A stretch of DNA of 30,175 nt from Azolla pinnata (taxonomy: Eukaryota > Streptophyta > Polypodiopsida > Salviniales > Salviniaceae). The stretch covers positions 1-30,175 of the forward strand of contig JBBBWG010031598.1 in assembly GCA_037176905.1 (NCBI GenBank), read 5' to 3'. Positions 9,701 through 22,222 of this stretch are shown here, one piece after another. A program made the position numbers and the translations under genes. Position 1 is the first letter of the stretch. Every line of letters begins with the position of its first letter. The notes under the pieces are model-generated. The model made no database searches. It was given only the letters and a program-made list of their open reading frames with translations, and had not been told where the DNA came from.

Positions 9701-12700
9701 ACACCTCTGTAGCGTTGAATGTTTTAATACCATGAAGATGTTTTGTGAATTTTAAATTAACAGCATAAAAACCATATTATTTACTGGTTTGATTAGTATG
9801 TGTGACCATTGGTTCATTGCAATGCTGAAAGTGTTCCTTGGCCTAGTTTTTGGATCTAGATAGAACTTAAATTGGAGAAACAATTGGTTCCATTATCCTT
9901 GCATATGCCCTTGCTTACATTGGTACCCCATTTATCTTAATACTTTGCACAATAGTGAGATTTTTTAACTGCTCTAGTACTTGAGTCTTATTTCGTGAAC
10001 TAATCATGGGTCAAATCTATCTCAAATTCTTGAAACTTGGCGGCATCATAAAATCGTTATGCTAGTCATGGTTTTCATTAAAGGATTGAAAGCATGTGGA
10101 AAGATCATTGACCATTGTATGCTTTCAATCATGGATGCTTGCAATTCTAGCTGTAACCTGACTGTCTGTAGTCTAGAGAATCATTTAAAATCTTTTTCTT
10201 GTTGAAAATAGAGCAACTTTTGTGTTTGTGACAGATCTATTTTTACAGACAAAAGGAGAGGGAACCTTTATTTTGATGATGAACATTTCATTTATACCAC
10301 ACGAAGACAAAGAAGAGGTGAATTCACTATCCAGTTTTTGCAGAATTAACTCCGCCATGTGACAGGCAACCCTGCAACCAACAAGCTCTGTATATTTTTG
10401 GGCTTTTCATCTATGATGAATATTTTGTCTTTCTCTGAAACTTTTTGGTGCAGTCAAGACCTATATGAGTAGGCCAGACAATGTAAATGAAAAACAGATT
10501 CTAGTTCCTAAAAACCTCGTGGACTTCACAGAGCTAAATTTTCTTCTTGCAGTTTACATCTTCTATCTTCTTCTCCTCAATTTACAGCTTTGATACATTG
10601 ACCTAGTCTAGGTATTAATTTTCTCAGTACATCATATTGACTATGAGGCATATTGTCATCCCGGGGAATTTTCATGTATTTCAATATGTGGATATAATTC
10701 TGCAATGTCAGACTTTAAAAATTCTCATGACATTCATTTTTTCTTTATTTTAACATAATCCTCAAACTGTCAAGTGCAGATTCATTGCACACAAACGTTG
10801 AGGTGGTTGCACAATGGTTCAATGAGCATCTTGAACAGTCCATTCCTATAATTATTCTGACAGGTGATATGGAAAATTCAGGAAAATCTGACATAGATTC
10901 CCTGGATAAGAAATTCCAAGGAAGCTTAAAGATTACTGGAGAAAGTGATCATAACTTCCAGGTATTGAGCAACTGGTAGGGATTAGTCAACCTTGAAATT
11001 ACCTCCTTCAATTTCATTAATGGGGTTCTTTTTGTACCTGGTATCAACATAAAGTGTCATGGTATTCTTGTTAAAATTTAGGAGAAATTTTTTTGATGGA
11101 GTGCTTAAAGGTATTAATTTACCATGTCATACATCTAAAGCAGAGAGACACTGCACAGAGATCATTTTGATCCTAAAGCCAGTGTGGGTTCTCTCTTTTC
11201 CTTGATTTTCTTTTAGGCATTGTTACTTCAGTATCATTTTATAATTGAATTATTTGGTAGATGGCATCAAGTATAAATCTGGTTGAGGTATCCTTAATCA
11301 TCCTTAACTGTGCTAGGTTTTAATCTTCTCTACATCATGTATTTTGATTTTTAATATGTTTAAGCTTGTTCAATCTCACCATTATGCAGTTATAGGCAGA
11401 TGCTTTTTCCTAGGTTGGTAAGTAGCTGATGTCTAAAATTTTCTTGTTTATTTTCTTAGCTAGTTATTTAAGCAGGAATACTTCCATGTATGGCCATTTT
11501 ATTATTGTTTATAAATCTTTTACCAATGTTTTGGGTGGATTATAACTTTTTGTTCAAGAATCTCACTATCTACGTATAAGTAGAAATAACTTCATCTGTA
11601 ATAGGAACGAGCTATTTGTCATTTGGACTTGATTTATACATGTTTACCTCATACCTAAAATAGGAAGTGCATAAAAAGTTAGACATTCTGTATGAGAGAG
11701 ACTGGTACAATTTTGGCTTCACAGAAACTGTTGACGAGGCATAGATATAATCTGAATAAGTGAATGAGACAATGTGGTTAGGAATAGAATGGGAAGTGAT
11801 AGAAGTGCATCTTACCTTCCAATAGAGTTTGAAAGCTTTGCATCTTAGAAAGAAAAGACATGATGAAATTTAGAACATATAAGAGTAACCTTTGTGTTAC
11901 TTAATGTGTCACACAGGTTATGTATGTATCTGACTATATAAAGGCCTATTGGAGAACGGACGAAATGATCTTGAACCTTTGCAACTCACTGGTTTGTTTC
12001 TTGCTTTCTTCTTTTTTGTGCTGCATGTTCTCAACTGAATTTCTACTATCTTCTTCAGGTCCAAGCACAATTAGAATGGAAACAATCCCAAGGAAACCAG
12101 AGAAATACTCAAGGGCCAAGTGCTAATGCAGAGATTGTTTTCAAAAAGTATTTATCAGGTTAATATCTGATATATACAAGTTACACTTAAAAAATGTTCC
12201 ACCTGGGATTTGAGAGTAAAAACGAAAGACCTTTTTGAACATTACAGAAACTGCTATAGAGGAAGGTTTACAAGATGGTTCTTTACATGTGGGAACGTTT
12301 TACTGTAGTAGGCTTCCACGAAGTGGTGGTTTTGTACGACCAAGGTGCTAAATTAGAATTGTACTGTACTTAGCTTTGTTTGGCCCTCTGATCATATTTT
12401 ACAGCCATTTATAATTGTTCTCTGACCGTACTTATAGCAACAAAGGGGAAGCATCAAACCTGGAGGTGTGGATTCCTGCTGGGAAGTTTCAGAACCGAGC
12501 ATTACATGGAGACCTTGTTGCAGTATGTTGCGATTTGGTACAAGTTCATTTTCTAATGCTTAGATGTCTGTAACAATAAAGATTATTTGGTCTCTTCATA
12601 ATTATTGCAGGTCCGTATTGTGTCACATGATGAAGAAATTGGTTTTGGAAGTGAAAGCAATAATATATTCTTGACTGAAGATTCAGCTGACTTATCTGTT

Positions 12701-15700
12701 GATGAAGACATTTTGGAAAACAATGAAGTGGAAGGTTTGGGCATGACAGAACATGAGGAAAACATTGTTGCTCAGAAAATGGCTAAGCTTACTGGTGAAA
12801 TAGTGGGGATCTTGCAGAGGATCCAGAGGGATTACACTGCATGCTTAGAGGAAACAAATGACATTTCATCTTCTGTTTCAGTCAGGTAAGAATTTAGAAG
12901 GGAACATTCCTGTCTGAAATATATGCTTCATTTGTGCTCGAATGCATTCTTTTTGATGTACGCTATCATTCAACACTAAAGAATTGTTGGAAATTATGAA
13001 AAATAGTGTTTGGCTTAATATTACAATCGTCCTCTCTGTGAAGACAGGAACACGTCATATGTGTACCAATGGATCGTCGAATTCCAATGGTAAAGGAAAG
13101 CCACATAGAATAACTATTCAGTATTCTCTACCTTCTTTAAGAACTGGTTATTTATGTTTTCTCAGGTCCGTGTTAAAACAAGACAAAGGTCGCTTCTTGT
13201 GGGCAACAGGTTTGTGATAAGGATAGACGGATGGGATCATGACTCTAAGCTCCCAAAGGGACACGTTGTCAAAATTTTGGGTCCAATTGGTGACTTGGAA
13301 ACAGAAAATAGAGCGATCTTGGTGGAAAATGAGATCAATATTTTACCCTTTACAACATTGTAAACACTCTCTCCTCTTGTCTCTCCCTTTTTCTTTGTAA
13401 GATGTATTTGTTGTGTGCTTAGCAGTATCTGATGTTAACTAGTGCAGGGCATTGCAGGAACTTCCCTTGGACACTGACGAGAATCCTTGGTGTTTGCCAG
13501 AAGAAGAGTATACTTGTCGGAGAGATCTTCGCACTTCTCATAGAACATACAGGTATAATTTAAATCAAATTCTAAAGATAAGACGAAGTATTTCTGAAGC
13601 CTTCTAGATGTAGAATAACATTAGAATAGGTCGTTCTTCTGAAAACATTACTTGTTCGATTTAAACAACATATGTTGACATAAATGGTGCTTGGTAGATA
13701 TCACCTACAAATGCACATTCTCATTTATCTTTATCTGCTATTCTTATTTTCTGGAGAGGAGTATGAATCCTTATTTCAGGTGGAATAAAATACTTTAGGG
13801 ATTGCCATGTTATACACAATGATTAAGCTATCTTGAAAAGGACCACCTTAGTACTCACCTATCTACTCTTCTACTACTGTACTAATGTGTGGCTACTATA
13901 AATGTGCTATAAACAGTGGTTATTTGATTATATTCACTCTTTTATCTCTGCATGCTTTGGAAATTTGTTAGAGAGTGAAACTACCTTGCAACGTTATTTG
14001 ATTATATTCACTCTTTTATCTCATAATTGACAGATATGGCCATATTTTAGTCTCATGTGTATAACACATGCGGCAAACGTCTATTTGTTTCAAGCTTTCA
14101 GTTTTCTGTATTACAGCATCGATCCCCCAGGCAGCAAGGATGTGGATGACTGCTTGTCAATCAGAGAGCTGGATGATGGTATAATAGAGGTTCGTGGATA
14201 GTGTCCTACACTACATCAAAAGAAAAACATTTCCATACCTCTCATATGGCAATTTGATTAATTATAGGTTGGCGTGCATATTGCTGATGTATCATTTTTT
14301 GTAAAAGAAGGGAGCCTTCTAGATCTTGAAGCTTATGCTCGTGGCACAACAGTTTACATGGTGGGGAACACGTATCATATGCTTCCCTCTATATTGAGGT
14401 TCTTACTCCTTTTCTCTTCACCCATTCTTTTGTTAAAGTTTTCATGCTGACTTGACTAAGTGAATGGCAATGTGTGAATATAAGCACACATGTTAAAATA
14501 TTCACATATACAGAAATTTTCTTCATTAAAGGCTAAGGCCCAAAAATTGTCACATAGTTGTCTCACTAGTACAGTACATGAGCTAACAGAGACAACTTTG
14601 GCACCAGAACCGTCTCCACAATGGAGGAAATAGCTGCCCTGAGAACTTCTACATGTACTACTGAGCGGTAGAATGTGGAAAGAGTAGCCATCTTGGGGCA
14701 TGCCAAAAGGATTTTCATAAGATGTCTTGTCTGATTGAATGAGAAAGGTTCTATTATTAACCAGTTAAACTGCATGGCAAGTTTGGGGGTAGGGGCTAGT
14801 AGTCAGGCTATATTTCATCCTCTGTAAGAAGTGTTTTAGTTCCGTGATCAAGGTTTTCTTGGGATTTGATAGGTTTGAAATTGGTTGTATAATACGTTTT
14901 GATCATTCTTAGTAGAGCATAAACTGAAAAGGAGAATTTCAGATCTAAAGACTTTTTAAGGTTCTTAGTAACCAGAATCAAATTTTGTTTCAGTGAGAAC
15001 TTATGCTCCCTTCGATACGACAAAGATAGGTTGGCAGTGAGTGTCATCTGGAAAGTTGATGTCCGTAATGATTACGAAATTTTGGACATTTGGTTCGGGC
15101 GAACCATAATACATTCACGTCAGCAGGTTTGTGTCCTTGTGACAACTAGTATGTAATGGCTATTCATACGGTCTTTTGATTATGTGCACTTTTTAGTGAC
15201 TAGCATTCTCTTCTGTACAGATGTTTTATGCTCAAGCGCAAGCCATACTTGATGGAAAGGTCTTGCCTGATGGATGGCAGATTCATGGTGACATTGATGA
15301 GCTGACCCAAGTTCGCTCTGACTTGTGCTTACTGGCGAATTTTTCACAGGTGTCATATACTAATTTCAGGCTGGTTGTATTATCTTTGCACACTGTGGTT
15401 CACACCACAAGTACATGGTATTATCTATTGTTTAACATAAGAATTTAGTGATTCAGGCAATCAAGTTGTTGTCCACAAGTTTCAATCTTTTTTGTCTGCT
15501 TGTATGTTCTTGGGCATCAAGTGAGGCTATTGAGTTTGTATACAGGCATGTAAATGGTTACGAGAGTCAAAAGGTGCATTGGAGTTGGCTAGTGAAGAAA
15601 TACGATTTGAAATAGGTGAAAACGAAGAGCCACTTAGTGTGGAGAGCAAAGTGCAGCTTCCTGTAAGTCTGTACTACATAAACTGTAAGCAAAGATGGAG

Positions 15701-18700
15701 CAAGATTAGTTCATAAAAAGGAAAGAAAATAATACTTTTCGAGTTAACAACCTAGTTATTACTTAAACACTACTGTAAACTAAGTTTCATTTATTTCCAT
15801 TTCTCATGTTTGCATTTTGTTTTACTTCTATCTAACTTTGTTAATAATTTATTATCTATATTTTCTAATCTTACTCTAAGATTAGTAATAACCAAGTTTT
15901 CAATTAGAAAAGTGTGCTGACTTTGCTTTATTTTCTTTATCCAAGAGAACTAATTTGTTAGTTTTGACTTTATGAGCTAATATTGCTCAACTAAATTTAA
16001 ATCAACCCTAGCTCTAAATGTTTAATCTCTCATTTCAATTTCAATATATGCTGTTTGTTTCATATAAATCTTCTGGTGAACTGCTGCATGTTTAATATAT
16101 TGATAACATATATAATGCAGCTTCCTGTAAGTGTGTGCTACATTAACTGCAAAAGAGTCACATTTTGGTTTATAACTGAACATATAAACAATACGTTTTA
16201 CAGATGAACTGGATTGTGGCAGAAATGATGATTCAAGCAAATTCCTATGTTGCTCGTCAAATTTATGAGTAATGCAAGACTAACTTTTTGATTTGCTATA
16301 GTCCACTTAATTGGAATGAATAAGGGAGAGTGCTGATAATGTTGTTGTCATAACATGCATTGAAGGGCAGCTATCTTCTTACTCCATTCTCTTGATTGGA
16401 AATGAGTTGGATAATGTTATCATAACATTTGTGTACTATCATGAGACATGCCGTAGAAGATCCACTTTGTGGACCATGGGGAAAGAACTTCCATTGATAT
16501 TTTAGTAACAGATCCATTTTCTGCATGATTTTTGGGTACAAGGTCATCTGGAGCACATGCTTTGCTTCGTCGACATCCTCCACCAAAACAGGAAAGTTTC
16601 AAATTTCTATCAAAGGTCTGGTTCTTATAATATTGTTGGCTATGATTAATAGAGCTCATAATGTCAACTGATGAATCTTGATTGTGTTAGCATAAGTTGC
16701 CTTTCGCTAATATCCCCTTTTCTCTTTCCTAGTGTTGTGAAGCACAAGGATTACGATTGGATGCATCTAGTAACAAGGCAAGATTCAAATTATGTTAAAT
16801 GATATTGATCAGTCCCTACAATGCAGTTGAAGTAACAATCTGCAATGCTATATTCTTTCAGGCACTTGCATCTTCTCTTGATGATATTCAGGAAAGTGCA
16901 GATCCAATAGTTCAGGTATGCTCTCCAGCTAGTTTTTAAATTTAAGAACCCCTAATCTCGCAAGCAGCAAGTGAGTAGGCTCTTTGAGGCACAGACAAAA
17001 TGTGGGATATGGGCTACGGATTTTGAAGAGCATCACATACCTTTAAACATAAGATCTCTTAGGAAATGCGTTGTGTTTCAAAAGGCATAGGTCATAATAG
17101 AGTTCTATGCTGGAAACTTTAGTTTTAATTTAGCTTAATATTATATAATTTCTAGAAAAATAACGGGATCGGTTATCATTAACTATGAGTTAAAGTGGAA
17201 CTGTGTGATTTAGTAGTTATCTTTAGACTGCAAGAATTAAGGATTAACCATTTTTCTTTTCTACCATTTGAATATAAGCGACATGCTTAAAGATCCATAG
17301 CATAGAACTAATCTGATTACAACCTTATGTAGAATTATTTTGTCTACTCATCTTTGATTCTTTATGGTTGTTACAGAATGCATTAAAAGTGTTGGCTACA
17401 CGGGCAATGTCTGAGGTATATGTATTTTTTTTTTGTTTATATGTAGTTTTTGACCAATATATTGGCCTTAACTCACGAAGGATGAATTCAATAGGCAGAG
17501 TATATTGCAGCTGGGGATGCATTTGAGCCTTACAATGTCTCTCATTATGGGTTAGCCTTGGAGTAAGTCCTGACACGGTCCATTTGTTTTAAATGCCTTG
17601 GTTTTAATAGCACAAAAAACATTAATCATACTTGCTGAAAAACAGTAGAAAGGTCCTAGTTGCGAAGGTGGATGTTTATAGGTATGCGTAGTTCAAACCC
17701 TCTCCATTATGAATGGACAATTTGGAAGCCTCAGCGTTTGAATAGGTATGAGGCCTCAACCCTGTAGGATCCAATGGGCCCAGTCAATCTGTAAGGGTGT
17801 TATTTCTAGCGTGAAGTAGTATGACATACATACAAAAAGTGATACTCTTCTAAGCTAATGTAAGTAGCGTTGTTTAGAGTTTCTAATTGTAAATGACCAA
17901 TGTAAATCTGGAAGCAACCGGTTACGTAAGTGCTATTGCTGACATTACATGCTTTTCCGTATATCAGGTTTTATACACACTTTACATCACCGATTAGGCG
18001 CTATGCAGATATTGTTGTGCACCGGATGCTAATATCATCATGTGAAAGAAAAGATACTCGTATGGAAAATCCTTCACCTGCTGAAGTGAACACTAGAGTG
18101 ACCACTAGAGTGACGGATATTACACTGGTAAGACAATAAATATCTGATCCTGGCATTGTGGGGTGACTGAAGTTAACTATTCACGGTCCTATCAGTGTGG
18201 CTGAATACAACTGCAGGGATGCTGAGATCTTTGTCATAGTATGAAAATTTAGGTGCATGTCCTTATACCTGTTGCACATTGCAGGTGGCTGATCATCTGA
18301 ACAAATGTCATAGAGCAAGCAAGAGAGCACAGAAGGAATGCAATCAATTGCATCTTTTGATATACCTTGAAAAGAATGCACAAGCTGAACAAGGAGTGGT
18401 AATAACACGTACTTTGACATTCCGCATACATTAATTCATATCTATTTCATTCAGAATACGTCAAACCATTGTGCAGGTGATAGAAGTACAGCCACAGTCA
18501 TTGATCGTTTTTGTGCCGAAATTTGACTTGCGGGGAACAATTCATTTACTGGTTTGGTTTATATTTTTGTCATTATAATACGACAGTCTTATTCAATCTG
18601 CGTCCTTTTTTTTTTTCATTCATTTGGTAGTTCTGCAGGATAAGTCTGGGAGAGTTATTATGCCATCTGATGATGAAAAGCCAATTAATGAAGGGATTAA

Positions 18701-20015
18701 TGTGTTCCATGCTAACCAGCACAAGTATTCCTTGAAGCATTTAGAAAATAGCATATCTGTGATTGTAAGTTAGCTATGTCTCCACAGTTTCCTACAAGAT
18801 CTGTCAAATGCCTTTCCATCAGCACGGGAAATCTTTTTTTTGGTTGATATTCATCGTTATAGAAATAAACAAGAATAGGCCAACTTTTAGTTGGCTTATT
18901 TGTTGTTTATTTTATAATGGATTAATATCAAGCCATGTTGGACAGATTCCCGTTAGCACTATGAGGGATATTATCTGACTTGCCAGTTCTAACAAATATG
19001 GATTCAAACATAAATTCCTGAACTATTGTACATATGTGATGACTTCAATTGTTTTAATGAATTTACAGGATCTGGTCTCTGGGTCTGTTTTATATGAATA
19101 CAGAAAGATGGCATCAGTATGGGTGCAAATGAGAGCTGATGGTAGGTTCTATACAGTGGCATATGTATCATGTGATCAGGCCAAGACAGATTTCTGTGAT
19201 CATGTGAAAAGGCTGACAGATTTCTGTGTTTTACTCAGGATCTAGAGCGCATTTTCCTGCATTGCAGCTCCATCTCCTAAGCAATGATCATCCTGTAGTT
19301 AGAAAATCTATCTCTGAAAATAAGAAATCCTTCATAGATTATACATTACCAGTAAAGTTTAAGCCGCAAATAAAATTTCAGACAGATCAGATATCAGGAG
19401 AGAACCAGCAGAAAGATAAAAAAAGATCTCCATCAACAACGATGCCCGGAAACCAAGTAATAGAGGCCACTTCCGAAGAACCTGTAAAGATGAAACCGAC
19501 ATTACATGATCTTCTAGAAGAACTTGAACTAAGAAGGCAATCAAGTACCCAAATATTCTTAGGCTTTGTGATGTAATTGTTCTGTAAATATCGGCATTGG
19601 TGCTTTTAAATACTTTCTTACACAGCTTCAATACTGTGATTTCAGCTTCTTCTATATACTTGGATAAAACCTCACCAAGTTTGGTCAAAGACTCTTCTTC
19701 AGATGAACAAACAATGGGTTATACAAGCCATGACACGAGGATGACAGCAGCAATTCACTCATACACTGTAATCAACAAGGAGCAAATACAAGTGGCCAAT
19801 CTACGGAAGAACTGGGAGAAAAAACTGGTACCTCTCTCTTCCCGTAAATCTCTATCTGATCTGTCAGGTGATCATGTGAAAGAGAGAAATTTATTAGCAA
19901 ATATATACATAAATCTGATAGGCTTTTCGTTTTTCTATGCCTGCTACAGAGAAAGATTGAAAAATGGGTTGGAAAATCTAAATTTTTTGTAAAGTTTTCC
20001 TATGGCTGGGAATAG
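6743..20015 (+). CDS. DIS3L: DIS3L-like exosome 3'-5' exoribonuclease (RNase II/RNB family), about 33 exons, about 1209 aa
   Basis: Processive 3'-5' RNA decay enzyme, the exosome catalytic subunit type; animal DIS3L is cytoplasmic. Exons: 6743-6796, 8180-8335, 8981-9073, 9560-9600, 10235-10317, 10780-10961, 11917-11991, 12059-12158, 12248-12344, 12438-12537, 12611-12885, 13044-13089, 13166-13359, 13448-13552, 14117-14189, 14268-14398, 14994-15126, 15221-15349, 15546-15662, 16204-16268, 16543-16615, 16733-16777, 16862-16915, 17377-17415, 17495-17562, 17968-18127, 18285-18398, 18477-18551, 18639-18764, 19069-19141, 19239-19544, 19646-19827, 19950-20015; all phases join. Order: Cys motif [11 protein letters not shown] (38-48), PIN-like (70-215), two cold-shock folds, RNB with [10 protein letters not shown] (536-545) and SPIRRYAD (850-857), S1, then a tail with [11 protein letters not shown] acidic residues D536, D542, D544 and D545 are intact. 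HYLIPDAS and IGDLETE favour DIS3L over DIS3. The intron after 16777 is GC-AG. The start is uncertain: an in-frame ATG at 8174 would skip exon 1. Retaining the last-but-one intron would stop translation at 19576. Confidence 0.9.
13919..14022. repeat. 30-bp perfect direct repeat in a DIS3L intron
   Basis: 13919-13948 and 13993-14022 are identical over 30 bp, beginning GTTATTTGATTATATTCACT. They are separated by 44 bp of unrelated sequence. Both lie in the intron before the exon that carries the RNB acidic cluster. Confidence 0.9.
15652..16157. repeat. Duplicated exon-end and donor segment in DIS3L
   Basis: About 40 bp covering the last coding bases of the exon ending at 15662 and its GTAAGT donor recur at 16117-16157 inside the following intron, with about six mismatches. 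The shared core is GCAGCTTCCTGTAAGT. The 425 bp between the copies contain a perfect 9-bp stem with 3-nt loop (15865-15885) and a weaker inverted pair around 15750 and 15885. Confidence 0.75.
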
Positions 20016-20372
20016 CTGAAAGTAGTTTCGTACTCTCTCTTCAGAGTAATTGAATGAATGATGAGGAACCATATGGAGGTAGGAATCTCCTGTACAGGTC
20101 TATATAGTGACATTGAAACTGACTCATGTGTCAACTAACTCCACAACCACACCCGAAAAACCTAAACTTACCCATTGTGAGGTATCACATCATTAGAGGA
20201 ACATTAGATGCTGTAGTGTTGAGGATCATAAGAGAGCCTTCTGATGATTTATTCATTTCATTATTCATGCAGTTTGAAGCAGCTGTATATCGCAGCAAGC
20301 AAACAAGGTCACGAAGTTCAAATAACAGTGTCAGAGTTTGCAGCAAACATTTGAAGGAAACGGAGGCTAGAC

Positions 20373-20442
20373 ATGAAGCTCATTTGTTACATGAGAGCAT
20401 GATATGAAGCTCATTTGTTACATGAGAGCATGATATGAAGCT
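20373..20442. repeat. 31-bp tandem repeat, 2 copies plus a partial third
   Basis: Copies start at 20373 and 20404 with ATGAAGCTCATTTGTTACAT and continue GAGAGCATGAT. A third begins at 20435 and breaks down after about 8 bp. The two full copies are identical, suggesting a recent duplication. Confidence 0.9.
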
Positions 20443-20536
20443 TCACCATATTCGTAGGAGTCGTTACATTCTTGTGCTTCAAGGGTGATCATCACTAAAT
20501 TAGATATTTAATCCAAATCATCACTCGTTAAAAAAG

Positions 20537-20709
20537 TCATCCTTATCACACTAATTTGATATTTCATCCTAATCACACTAATTAGGTATTTCATCCTAAT
20601 CACACTAATTAGATATTTCATCCTAATCACACTAATTAGATATTTCATCCTAATCATACTAATTAGATAGTTCAATCTAATCACATTAATTAGAATATTT
20701 CATCCTAGT
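20537..20709. repeat. 27-bp AT-rich tandem repeat, about 6 copies
   Basis: The motif TCATCCTAATCACACTAATT followed by AGATATT recurs at 20537, 20564, 20591, 20618, 20645, 20672 and about 20700. The period is exactly 27 bp except for the last step. The central copies are nearly identical and the outer ones diverged. Confidence 0.95.
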
Positions 20710-22145
20710 GATCGTTAGACCACCCTTTCCCACCATTTTGCCTCTGCTATCCTTATATTTGTAACCTGAACGTTGTTAAATATCAGTGCATCTATTAATT
20801 ACTTTTCATTAGTTTGATAATCACCTGAATTAATTAGAGGTTCCGTTCATGATTAAGCAATGGATAAACTGACTTTTGTGAATGTAGGTGGTGAATGCGT
20901 ATCTCCAACACTGCAACATAAATTAATGCTCGTATCAATTAGTGCTCTTCAATTATCAAAGCTTAGGGTTAAATTGGATTGTACAGTAAATGCCAGTATT
21001 AACAGTAAACGAACTAGCCAACCTGCCAAAAACATGAGTAGAAGGGATTACTTTCTCTATTGAAGAATGTGGCTAGTAAATTAGAAGCACATGTCTGTAG
21101 GTTAGGTAACAGAAATTCATTGATGATATTTGCCCATCTAAATTGATAGAGGAATGATTTCTCAAAGCTCAATCAATGAAATAAATACAGTCTAGGAAAT
21201 AGGGAGTTTTTCACCCAATGAGAACTCACAAGTAATCTCACAGTATAGCGTATTCGGAGGGACAGATGCAGCTTGGTTTTTGAAGTTGTTCGATCACCCT
21301 TATGGGAAATTGTACGGAATGTGAGTAGATTTATGTCAAACTTTTAAGAAGCCACACTTTTAATCAATGAAAGAGAATTCAAACAAGGATAGGTTGCTTC
21401 CGGTTGTATTTCTCAACAAGCTTATCTTGATTCCATGAAATGCAATGAATTCATCCCCACTCCAATCCTTGATTTAATGGTATGTGGGAAACATTAATTT
21501 CAGGAATTTTACACCATTTGCACATATGTAAAGAACCTTCCAATCTTTGTGCAATGCTGAAACTGAGGATGTTTCGGTCTTCTAGTACAATTTGACTGAA
21601 AATATTATAGATTGAAATCCCCTCCATAGCCCTTTTTAACAATTTGCCGGAATAGTAGAGATTAAATTCCCTCCTTAGCCCTTAACCACTCTCCTATATT
21701 TACATATAGCCTTTGAAGAATCAATCGTGGTTATTCATGAACTGCCAAGATTACATATGCTCTTGCTTGAAATCTGCTCTCTTAAGATTGTCGACTAATC
21801 TCACTCAAAACCCAGGTGAGATTTTGTAATCCTCCCATATGTAGCGCCAAAACTTCTTATTACAAACTTGCCTGCCAATGCATTGAAACGTCTAAAACCT
21901 TGGTCTAAAGGCACGATTTATGATTCCATCTCTATGTTTTATATCACTTTTGCTTCTGCACTATATCTATGTTTTTACAAGAGGTTTAAACACTAACACA
22001 TAAACTAGCCGATGTGCACATATAAGAGTTACATTTGTGCTTTTCTACACATAAGGAGCTACGGCCTTCTTACTCTGCTGAGATTGATTTTTTTTTCATG
22101 CTTCCCATTTATGCTACTTCTGCTTTTGTATCCTTCAAGAAGGAA

Positions 22146-22222
22146 CTTTGTCTTATGGATTCTCACCAAGTTTCCGATTGTTGGTTTTCCCATTGAAATC
22201 GTAAGAATCCACAAGATAAAAC
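22146..22222 (-). other. Imperfect hairpin downstream of NAGS
   Basis: The arms 22146-22173 and 22196-22222 are inverted relatives around a loop of about 22 nt. In the best 16-bp block (TCTTATGGATTCTCAC on plus) both differences are transitions. They become G-U pairs only in a minus-strand transcript, which is the NAGS direction. The hairpin begins about 200 bp past the NAGS stop, so it could lie in its 3' untranslated region, be a small RNA precursor, or be a transposon remnant. Function is not shown. Confidence 0.45.

Noticed and set aside
10084..10130. Perfect 12-bp inverted repeat (GATTGAAAGCAT) in a DIS3L intron
   Set aside because: One short stem with a 23-nt loop in about 9 kb of AT-rich intron is within chance expectation, and nothing else points to function.
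20126..20407. 93-codon plus-strand frame after DIS3L
   Set aside because: I tested it as a further DIS3L exon. The preceding exon already reaches a stop at 20015, and the frame resembles no DIS3L sequence. It ends in a 31-bp tandem repeat.
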